From Actinomycetota bacterium (GTDB taxonomy: Bacteria > Actinomycetota > Acidimicrobiia > Spongiisociales > UBA11373), in NCBI GenBank assembly GCA_030688105.1, contig JAUYIV010000027.1, forward strand, positions 1 to 5,025: DNA of 5,025 nt, in the 5' to 3' direction. Both the position numbers and the translations under genes were made by a program. The notes beneath the pieces are model-generated. The model searched no databases and had not been told where the DNA came from. It saw only the letters and a program-made list of their open reading frames with translations. Numbering within the stretch: position 1 is the first letter of the stretch; each line of letters begins with the position of its first letter. Below, piece by piece: positions 1 through 5,025 of this stretch.

Positions 1-278
1 GGGACCTCGAACACCTCTTTAGCGAGCTGTACGGCCATGAGGTTGGCGTTGTCCGAATTGGTGACTGCGAGGAAGGCGTCGGCGTCGCGGATCCCGGCCT
101 CCTCGAGGACATCGACGTCGTAGACGAGGCCGGTGTGGAAGGTCCCGTCGAACGACTTGCCGAGGGTCTCGGCCGCTTCGGGCCGACTGTCGACCACCGA
201 AACGTCTTCGCCCAGTTGTGACAGGAGAAGGGCCACCTGACGCCCAACTCGCCCGCACCCGGCGATGACGATGCGCAT
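1..278 (-). CDS. TrkA/KtrA-like K+ channel regulatory subunit, N-terminal part (runs off left edge)
   Basis: This is the first 92 codons of a TrkA_N (RCK N-terminal) protein; the rest lies beyond position 1. RCK proteins sit on the cytoplasmic face of TrkH/KtrB channels and gate K+ flow on binding NAD(H), ATP or ADP. The protein starts MRIVIAGCGRVGRQV, with an intact Rossmann GxGxxG (G7, G9, G12). An acidic residue, D30 in SVVDSRP, closes strand two and is typical of NAD-type ribose binding. Further on come TGLVYDVDVL and DADAFLAVTNSDNANL, the usual NxxxA-like helix region of TrkA_N. The ATG at 278 aligns exactly with the start of the TrkA at 3171, and the first 16 nucleotides are identical. 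An in-frame GTG at 287 is the alternative start, and neither has a good Shine-Dalgarno sequence. It lies 81 bases downstream of trkH in the same orientation, probably the last gene of the trk operon. Whether it is a short KtrA/CeoC-type protein (about 220 residues) or a double-unit TrkA cannot be seen here. Confidence 0.9.
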   Translation of the reverse strand, partial: MRIVIAGCGRVGRQVALLLSQLGEDVSVVDSRPEAAETLGKSFDGTFHTGLVYDVDVLEEAGIRDADAFLAVTNSDNANLMAVQLAKEVFEV

Positions 279-292
279 TCGGGGCACTCTAA

Positions 293-355
293 GCCACCAG
301 CCACCAGCCAGAGCCTGTCGGGCGGATCTGACGCTTGAAGCTGGAGGCAGGAGGC
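293..355. repeat. Intergenic imperfect inverted repeat of 7-base units
   Basis: The gap between trkH and the downstream TrkA-like gene holds two facing arms of 7-base units. The left arm has GCCACCA at 293 and again at 300, then GCCAGAG at 307. The right arm has AGCTGGA at 339, GGCAGGA at 346 and GGCCGCT at 353. Positions 293-309 pair with 339-355 at 13 of 17 positions, leaving a loop of about 29 bases. There is no T tract on either side, so it does not look like an intrinsic terminator. A similar element occupies the gap upstream of trkA at 3207-3269. I infer a dispersed intergenic repeat; a role in RNA stability or in lowering expression of the third gene is possible but not shown. Confidence 0.5.
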
Positions 356-376
356 CGCTTCAGCGCCTCCACAGCT
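339..376 (-). other. Hairpin overlapping the trkH stop codon
   Basis: TGGAGGC (342-348) and GCCTCCA (365-371) form a perfect 7-base-pair stem with a 16-base loop. A further AGC/GCT closes it across a 2-base bulge. The trkH stop codon (362-360) lies in the loop. This stem competes with the right arm of the larger heptamer repeat, so the transcript could fold in two ways. No T run follows in the direction of trkH transcription, so termination is not supported. Its significance is uncertain. Confidence 0.3.
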
Positions 377-1805
377 CCCGGGTGAACAGGAGAATGACCG
401 GAAAGATCCCCAGCCGGCCAACGATCATCAGACTCGAGAGAACCCATTTGCCGGCGGCGGGGACCGCGGCATAGGTCTCGCTGGGGCCTACCGCCGCCAG
501 CCCGGGCCCGATATTCCCTAGAGCCGAAGCCGCGCCGGACACCGCCGTGAGGAACGTCTCGCCCGCCCCGAGGCCGGATTGGATCACCCCCAGAAGAAGT
601 GTCCCGACCACGAAGGCCAGCATGTAGAAGAGGAAGAAGGCCTGCACGCTGTGAACCACGGCGTCATCCACCGGCGCCCCGCCCATGCGCGATCGAAAGA
701 CCCCGAGGGGATGAATCAACCGCCGGAGCCCGGTCCGGCTCGAGTTGGCGAGCACGGAGAGTCGGTAGGTGTTGATCGACCCGGTGGCAGATCCGGCCAT
801 GCCGCCGGTGAACATCAGAACCACGAGGACGATCTGAAGGCCTGGGGCCCACGCGCCGATATCGGAGTTCGTGAAACCGGTGGTCGTGACGATCGAGACC
901 GCGTTGAAGACGCCTTCGCGAAGCGCCTCCCCCACGCCGCTCGACCACCTGCCCCACACCAGAAGCAGGGCCGCACCGCCGACGATCAGGCCATACAGAC
1001 GGAGCTCGGCACTCCGGATGTAGGCGGTCGGTTTCCGCAGCTCCCGAAGGTGCAGGGCGAAGGAGACTCCCGCGATCAGCATGAAGGCGACCGCAACCCA
1101 TTGCGCGTAAGGGTTGAACGCCGCGAGCGACTCGGCCCTCGTCCCGAAGCCGCCGGTCGACATGGTGGCGAAGGAATGCGTGATCGCCTCGAAGGCATCC
1201 ATGTCGCTGAACACCAGAAGCAGAGCCTCGAGAGCGGTGAAACCCAGGTAGAGGACGGCGAGTCGCTCCGAGAGATGACGGGTCCGATGCTTGATCGGGT
1301 CGGGCGGTTGCCCGCCGCGCTCCCGACCGAACTGGTGGGCCCGACCGATCCCAAAGACCGGCAATGCCGCCACCGATAGGAAGATGATCCCCGCCGCCCC
1401 GATCCACTGAGTGAGCGACCGCCACCAGAGGACGGCGTGATCGAGATCGGACGGGTCGATGATCGAGGACGCCGTCGTCGAGAACCCGGCCGAGGCTTCG
1501 AAGAACGCATCCGTCAGATTCGAGAGCGCACCCGTCACCAGGAATGGGAGTGTCCCGATGGCGGTCATGGCGAGCCACGAGATTCCGACGGCCGCGAAAG
1601 CCTCACGGGTCGACAGCTCTCCCTGTCCCCGGAGGAACCGACGGCCCAACTCGCCGACGATCACTGTCACGCTCGCCGCGACGGCGATGAGGGTGGCGTC
1701 ACGCCACTCCTGATACACGGCACCGACCAGAGACGCCGACAACATCGCCGCGCCGGTGGCCTCGACGACGACGAAGACGATCAGAGCGAGGCGGCGGCGG
1801 GACAT
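360..1805 (-). CDS. trkH: TrkH family potassium uptake channel subunit
   Basis: This 481-residue integral membrane protein is the K+-translocating subunit of a Trk system; the length is normal for TrkH. The fold is four membrane-pore-membrane repeats. Pore loop 1 is near 100-114 (AGFSTTASS), loop 2 near 208-221 (ATMSTGGFGT), loop 3 near 303-314 (SIVTTTGFT) and loop 4 near 424-435 (LGNIGPG). Hydrophobic segments flank each, for example about 8-30, 72-93, 135-152, 182-200, 235-252, 322-342, 386-407 and 455-476. The intramembrane loop of repeat three reads GGMAGSATGSIN (334-345). The conserved last-helix arginine is R464 in GRLGIF. Two positions are unusual: A112 replaces the normal filter glycine of loop 1, and N345 stands where GGIK has lysine. 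The ATG at 1805 is the only plausible start, because an in-frame TGA lies 33 bases upstream with no ATG, GTG or TTG between. It follows trkA by 37 bases on the same strand, so co-transcription is likely. Family membership is firm; ion selectivity is inferred and could differ because of A112. Confidence 0.95.
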   Translation of the reverse strand: MSRRRLALIVFVVVEATGAAMLSASLVGAVYQEWRDATLIAVAASVTVIVGELGRRFLRGQGELSTREAFAAVGISWLAMTAIGTLPFLVTGALSNLTDAFFEASAGFSTTASSIIDPSDLDHAVLWWRSLTQWIGAAGIIFLSVAALPVFGIGRAHQFGRERGGQPPDPIKHRTRHLSERLAVLYLGFTALEALLLVFSDMDAFEAITHSFATMSTGGFGTRAESLAAFNPYAQWVAVAFMLIAGVSFALHLRELRKPTAYIRSAELRLYGLIVGGAALLLVWGRWSSGVGEALREGVFNAVSIVTTTGFTNSDIGAWAPGLQIVLVVLMFTGGMAGSATGSINTYRLSVLANSSRTGLRRLIHPLGVFRSRMGGAPVDDAVVHSVQAFFLFYMLAFVVGTLLLGVIQSGLGAGETFLTAVSGAASALGNIGPGLAAVGPSETYAAVPAAGKWVLSSLMIVGRLGIFPVILLFTRELWRR

Positions 1806-1842
1806 CAGTCCCAGGTCGCCAGCGTGGGAATGCCCTCAGGAG

Positions 1843-3171
1843 TCACGAAAACAGCTTCTCCACGATCGGGATCGCCTCGGGGAGGGCGATGGCGATGACG
1901 CGATCCCCCTCCTCGATCTTGGTGTCCCCGTGGGGGATGAACGCCTTCCTCCCGCGAACGATCCCGCCGACGATGGCGGATTTGGGCAGGCCGATGTCGG
2001 TCAGGGTCTTTCCGATTGCACCGCTGCCTGCCGGCGCCTGAAGCTCGATCGCTTCGGCGTCGGTGTCCTGGAAGGTCGCCACCGAATGGATGTGCCCCCG
2101 CCGAACCAAGCGGAGAATCTCATTCGCTGCCGCCAGCCGGGTGGACACCCCGGCGTCGATGCCGTGCCCGGCGAGCAGCGACACGTACTCGAATCGGGAA
2201 AACCGGGCGACGGCGGTGGGGACACCGAGCGCCTTGCCCACCAGGCAGCCGAGGATATTGACCTCGTCCCACCCGGACAGGCCGAGGATGACATCGGCCT
2301 TCTCGATGCCCTCGGACTGGAGGACCTTCGGGTCGGTTGGATCCCCACGGACCACTACCAGACGGTCGTACCGCGCCGCCAGGTCGAGTCCCCGGTCGGC
2401 GTCACGATCGACGAGCACGGTATTGATCCCATTGCGGACGAGGAGCTCGGCCGTGAGGAAGGCGAGCCGGGTGCCTCCGAGGACGAAGACTTTCTTCGCC
2501 CGGTGCTCCTCCACCCCCATGAGCTTGAGCGCCTCCTGGGCGGAGCTCCCGCTGGTGACCAGGAGCACGTGGTCCCCACCCCGAACCATGGAATCGCCCC
2601 TCGCGATCGTCGTCTCGCCGTCACGAACCAGGGCGGCCACGATCCAGTCCCAGCCCGTCACCCGCTGCCGAAGGGCCCTCAAGGTGATCCCGTCGAGGGG
2701 GGCATCGGGCTGCACATGCCCACCGAGAAGGCTGATGCGGCCACCGGCGAACTCGACCGCCTCGGAGACACCTCCGCGACGGACGAGGAGAAGGAGTTCC
2801 CTGGTGAGCGCGGCGACCGGGTCGATGACGACATCGATGCCGTAGGTGTGGAGATCCTCCCGAAGTGATGGGTCTTCCACGCGGGCCACCCTCCGCGGCA
2901 CGCCGAGCCGGGCCGCCGCCTGGCACGCCAGCACGTTGACCGCATCCGAGGTCGACACCGCGATCAGCAGATCGGCATCCTCGACGCCCGCCTCCTGGAG
3001 GGCATTCATGCTGGCGCCGTTGGCAGTCACCACGGGCCAGGTGACCGCATGCTGCAGCTCTTCGGCACGCACCGGGTCGGATTCGATCATCACCACGTCC
3101 TGGCCCTCATGGGAGAGCCGTTCGGCGAGATACGAGCCGACGGCCCCTGCTCCGACGATGACGATGCGCAT
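1843..3171 (-). CDS. trkA: TrkA, double-unit RCK regulatory subunit of the Trk K+ uptake system
   Basis: This 442-residue cytoplasmic protein is close in length to the roughly 460-residue enterobacterial TrkA. It has two tandem TrkA_N/TrkA_C units. Unit one has a Rossmann domain at about 1-120, with GAGAVG (7-12) and E30 in MIESD, and a TrkA_C domain at about 136-208. Unit two has a Rossmann domain at about 226-345 and a TrkA_C domain at about 362-442, ending IEEGDRVIAIALPEAI. In unit two the glycine motif is degenerate: G232 G233 T234 R235 L236 A237, with only two of the expected glycines, although D255 in LVDRD is kept. Unit one is therefore the more convincing NAD site. Such proteins bind TrkH as a ring and open the pore in response to nucleotides. 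The ATG at 3171 is preceded by GGGGGA, only 3 bases away, a usable but closely spaced ribosome site. It is the first gene of the minus-strand cluster, 37 bases before trkH, and divergent from nhaA. Confidence 0.95.
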   Translation of the reverse strand: MRIVIVGAGAVGSYLAERLSHEGQDVVMIESDPVRAEELQHAVTWPVVTANGASMNALQEAGVEDADLLIAVSTSDAVNVLACQAAARLGVPRRVARVEDPSLREDLHTYGIDVVIDPVAALTRELLLLVRRGGVSEAVEFAGGRISLLGGHVQPDAPLDGITLRALRQRVTGWDWIVAALVRDGETTIARGDSMVRGGDHVLLVTSGSSAQEALKLMGVEEHRAKKVFVLGGTRLAFLTAELLVRNGINTVLVDRDADRGLDLAARYDRLVVVRGDPTDPKVLQSEGIEKADVILGLSGWDEVNILGCLVGKALGVPTAVARFSRFEYVSLLAGHGIDAGVSTRLAAANEILRLVRRGHIHSVATFQDTDAEAIELQAPAGSGAIGKTLTDIGLPKSAIVGGIVRGRKAFIPHGDTKIEEGDRVIAIALPEAIPIVEKLFS

Positions 3172-3206
3172 ACGTCCCCCGGTTCGAGAGAAGGCTGCCG
3201 GTGAAG

Positions 3207-3269
3207 ACTAGGGAGTCCCCAGTCACCAGTCTCCGATCACAGGGACCAACTGGCGACTCGGGACTGGGA
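3207..3269. repeat. Intergenic inverted repeat of 7-base AGTCNCC-like units
   Basis: The left side has 7-base units in register: ACTAGGG (3207), AGTCCCC (3214), AGTCACC (3221) and AGTCTCC (3228). After about 14 bases the complementary sense follows: ACTGGCG (3249), ACTCGGG (3256) and ACTGGGA (3263). Positions 3214-3230 pair with 3249-3265 at 15 of 17 positions around an 18-base loop, a strong hairpin. The unit resembles the GCCACCA unit of the element at 293-355. I infer a degenerate member of a dispersed intergenic repeat family. Its position between divergent promoters means it may instead, or also, act as a transcription-level or RNA-level control element. Confidence 0.6.
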
Positions 3270-3319
3270 ACAGCCGACCGGGCCAGCAAAGTAGCGACGA
3301 GACGCCCTCGGGTGATCGG

Positions 3320-3325
3320 TACCCT
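3320..3325 (+). promoter_or_regulatory. Possible -10 element for a leaderless nhaA transcript
   Basis: TACCCT fits the TANNNT -10 pattern and ends 8 bases before the nhaA GTG. Transcription would then begin at or next to the start codon. That agrees with the absence of any Shine-Dalgarno sequence before this GTG, and leaderless messages are frequent in actinobacteria. No -35 match is visible at the usual spacing, and a six-base pattern this loose is common by chance. Confidence 0.2.
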
Positions 3326-3333
3326 GCTTCCCC

Positions 3334-4740
3334 GTGGCCAAAGTACCGCCGCCCCCGGCCGAGCACATCACCTGGCTCGCCTCGGAACGCGCCCTCCCCA
3401 AGCGATTCATCCGACCCCTCTTCCGGTTCACCTACGTCGAGTCGGCGTCGGGGGTCGTGCTCCTCGCCGCCGCGGTCGCCGCCCTCGTCTGGGCCAACTC
3501 GCCCGTCGGCGCCTCCTACGAGAGCTTCTGGCGCACCCAGATCGACCTCACGATCGGCCCCATCGACTTCTCCGAGACCCTGCGTCACGTCGTCAACGAC
3601 GGGCTGATGACGATCTTCTTCTTCGTCGTCGGCCTCGAGATCAAGCGGGAGATGGTCAACGGGGACCTCCGCAGCCCGAAGGCCGCCGCGCTGCCGGTGG
3701 TCGCCGCCCTCGGAGGGATGGTCCTCCCCGCGGTGATCTACCTGGTCATCGCCGGCGACGTTGCCGGGGCCTCGCGGGGATGGGGGATCCCCATGGCCAC
3801 CGACATCGCGTTCTCGGTGGGCGTGGTCGCCCTGCTCGGCAGCCGCGTCCCGGTGGGCGGAAAGCTGTTCCTGCTGGCGCTCGCCATTGTCGACGACATC
3901 GGCGCGATAACCGTGATCGCGGTCTTCTACACGGACGAGGTCGTCCTCGGGAACCTGGCGGCGACGCTGCTCGTGCTCGCCGCCATCTGGGCGGCGCAGC
4001 GGATTCGGGTGCGCTCGCTCGCGTTCTATGTGCCGATGGGGTTTCTCGCCTGGTTCTTCCTGTTCGAGAGCGGGGTGCACGCCACACTCGCCGGAGTCGC
4101 CCTGGGGCTGCTCACCCCCGCCCGCGAGATGTACTCGGACCAGGAATACCAATCGCGCGCCGGGCGCATCCTCGGCCGCTACGACTTCGACCTCGCCGCA
4201 GCCCGCGGCGCCGAGCGCATCGATTACGACGCCTTGGAGCTCTCGAATCTGGCGAGGGAGTCGGTCGCCCCGCTCTATCGGATCGAGAACAAGCTCCATC
4301 CTTGGTCTGGCTTCCTGGTCGTCCCGCTCTTCGCGCTGGCCAACGCGGGAGTCCGCTTCGTCGGAGTCGACCTCCTCGAAGCTGCCACCCACCCCGTGGC
4401 ACTGGGGGTGGCGACCGGGCTCCTCGTCGGCAAGACGATCGGAATCAGCTTGTTCGCATGGCTGGCCGTCCGTCTGGGTCTCGGCCGGCTGCCCCGCCAC
4501 ACCGCGTGGAAGCACATCGTGGGGCTCGCCGCGGTGGCCGGAATCGGATTCACGGTGTCGTTGTTCGTCTCGGACCTCGCCTTCAGGGCGCACGAGCTCG
4601 AGGATCTCGCCAAGACCGGGATCTTCCTCGGCTCCGCGCTCGCCGGGATCCTCGGGTATCTCATCCTGAGATCCATATCCCGGGCGCCCACCCGGAGCGA
4701 TCCACAAAGCTCCGACTTGGGTAACGTCGCAGGCCGATGA
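3334..4740 (+). CDS. nhaA: NhaA family Na+/H+ antiporter
   Basis: This 468-residue inner-membrane antiporter exchanges cytoplasmic Na+ (or Li+) for external H+. Landmarks of the E. coli NhaA family are present in order. ESASGVVLL starts the first helix (about 36-55). VGLEIKREM (99-107) holds the pH-response glutamate. PMATDIAFSVG (153-163) has the T156-D157 pair of the unwound helix IV. AIVDDIGAI (184-192) has the ion-binding aspartates D187 and D188. LVGKTIG (364-370) has the lysine K367 that matches K300. LHPW..FLVVPLFALANAG (321-339) precedes the later helices. A stretch of about 58 residues (263-320), charged and polar, separates the TP and LHPW landmarks and is longer than in the E. coli protein. 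A polar tail follows the last helix. The start is GTG at 3334: an in-frame TGA lies at 3313-3315 and no other start falls between. No Shine-Dalgarno is visible. It is divergent from trkA and overlaps the lipoprotein gene downstream by 4 bases. Confidence 0.96.
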   Translation: MAKVPPPPAEHITWLASERALPKRFIRPLFRFTYVESASGVVLLAAAVAALVWANSPVGASYESFWRTQIDLTIGPIDFSETLRHVVNDGLMTIFFFVVGLEIKREMVNGDLRSPKAAALPVVAALGGMVLPAVIYLVIAGDVAGASRGWGIPMATDIAFSVGVVALLGSRVPVGGKLFLLALAIVDDIGAITVIAVFYTDEVVLGNLAATLLVLAAIWAAQRIRVRSLAFYVPMGFLAWFFLFESGVHATLAGVALGLLTPAREMYSDQEYQSRAGRILGRYDFDLAAARGAERIDYDALELSNLARESVAPLYRIENKLHPWSGFLVVPLFALANAGVRFVGVDLLEAATHPVALGVATGLLVGKTIGISLFAWLAVRLGLGRLPRHTAWKHIVGLAAVAGIGFTVSLFVSDLAFRAHELEDLAKTGIFLGSALAGILGYLILRSISRAPTRSDPQSSDLGNVAGR

Positions 4741-5025
4741 CCGCACACCGGCCGATCGGCCTGCTCCTCGCGTTGGCTCTGGTCGTTTCCGCGTGCGGCG
4801 ACGACGGCGCGGCGACGACTACGACCGCGGCCCTGACGACCACGACACCGGCCCCTTCCACCACCGAGTCGCCGACCGACCCGCCTCCGATCAGAGCCTC
4901 CATCGGGGTGTCGATGGAGGGCGACGACGGTGCGGTGGCAGCGGTCCGGGCGCTGTACGCCTGGATCGGTGATCGCACCCTCCCGACCCCGGCAGCACCG
5001 GGCGGGCTGCTCGACGTGCTCGCCA
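4737..5025 (+). CDS. Putative secreted lipoprotein, N-terminal part (runs off right edge)
   Basis: Ninety-six codons are visible and the gene continues past the window. The product starts MTAHRPIGLLLALALVVSAC: a short basic start, a hydrophobic stretch (about 7-17) and a lipobox VSAC with C20 as the predicted lipidated cysteine. After CGDDG comes a threonine- and proline-rich linker to about residue 52, then IRASIGVSMEGDDGAVAAVRALYAWIG. The linker is probably an extended tether, with a folded domain starting near residue 53. I do not recognise that domain; too little is present. The ATG overlaps the nhaA stop codon as ATGA, which implies translational coupling, with GCAGG upstream as a weak ribosome site. 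The protein is expected on the outer face of the cytoplasmic membrane. A link to antiport or cation sensing is only suggested by the coupling. The downstream sequence is needed for a family call. Confidence 0.8.
   Translation, partial: MTAHRPIGLLLALALVVSACGDDGAATTTTAALTTTTPAPSTTESPTDPPPIRASIGVSMEGDDGAVAAVRALYAWIGDRTLPTPAAPGGLLDVLA

Larger units (their letters stand above)
3172..3333. promoter_or_regulatory. Divergent intergenic region between trkA and nhaA
   Basis: This 162-base region must carry the promoters of both the trk cluster (leftward) and the nhaA unit (rightward), because the two leading genes are transcribed apart. I see no strong -35/-10 pair for either side. On the minus strand TAGTCT (3210-3205) fits a TANNNT -10 element about 33 bases before the trkA ATG, but no convincing -35 element precedes it. 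The middle is taken up by a heptamer inverted repeat (3207-3269). An 8-base inverted pair, CCGATCAC (3233-3240) and GTGATCGG (3312-3319), is present and could be chance. No riboswitch was recognised. Confidence 0.45.

Noticed and set aside
279..287. GTG at 287 as the start of the left-edge TrkA-like gene
   Set aside because: It would add three residues before the MRIVI start that aligns with the TrkA paralogue, and it has no better ribosome site.
293..313. CRISPR-like or ordinary tandem repeat array
   Set aside because: The units are only 7 bases with no spacers, there are two to four per arm, and the arms are inverted.
279..376. Intrinsic terminator after trkH
   Set aside because: Hairpins are present, but no run of T follows on the minus strand, and a same-strand TrkA-like gene begins 81 bases on.
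664..1578. A 304-codon minus-strand frame inside trkH in another reading frame
   Set aside because: It is Arg-rich without membrane segments, and it is fully contained in the well-supported trkH.
1756..2868. A 370-codon open frame on the plus strand opposite trkA
   Set aside because: It is a composition-driven shadow of the TrkA gene; it is polar and low in complexity and shows no domain or ribosome site.
3233..3319. CCGATCAC (3233-3240) and GTGATCGG (3312-3319) as operator half-sites
   Set aside because: An 8-base inverted match 71 bases apart within 162 bases is plausible by chance. It is noted in the intergenic entry but not called as an operator.
3223..4746. A 507-codon open frame on the minus strand opposite nhaA, and a 507-codon plus-strand frame from 3201 to 4724
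   Set aside because: Both translate to Arg-, Gly-, Asp- and Pro-rich low-complexity sequence with no recognisable domain. The overlapping NhaA frame has all family motifs. Long antisense frames are expected in high-G+C coding DNA.

Overview
The window is high in G+C and densely coding. It looks chromosomal and comes from an actinobacterium-like organism. The best taxonomic hint is the partial lipoprotein at the right edge: a lipobox, then a CGDDG start to the mature protein, then runs of threonine and proline. That style of linker is common in Actinomycetota, notably Acidimicrobiia. The assignment is an inference from composition and style only. No mobile element, tRNA, rRNA or CRISPR array was found.

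Layout. The left two thirds (1-3171) is a minus-strand potassium uptake cluster. In transcription order it holds a full-length, two-unit TrkA regulatory subunit (3171-1843), the TrkH pore subunit (1805-360), and the start of a second TrkA/KtrA-like protein (from 278, running off the left edge). A 162-base divergent intergenic region (3172-3333) separates this cluster from a plus-strand unit. That unit is an NhaA Na+/H+ antiporter (3334-4740) followed, with a 4-base ATGA overlap, by a putative lipoprotein (4737 to the right edge).

How the genes fit together. TrkH passes K+ across the membrane, and TrkA-type RCK proteins gate it from the cytoplasm by binding nucleotides. NhaA exchanges Na+ for H+. 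A back-to-back K+ uptake and Na+ extrusion pair suggests a small cation and pH homeostasis locus, plausibly useful under salt or alkaline stress. The co-function is inferred. The role of the lipoprotein is unknown.

What stands out. I see no clear new system. The most interesting non-coding signal is a pair of short intergenic elements (about 293-355 and 3207-3269). Both are built from degenerate 7-base units arranged as two facing arms, so each can fold into an imperfect hairpin. They look like members of one dispersed repeat family. Among the proteins, TrkH has alanine where the first pore loop usually has the selectivity-filter glycine, and its usual GGIK loop reads GSIN.
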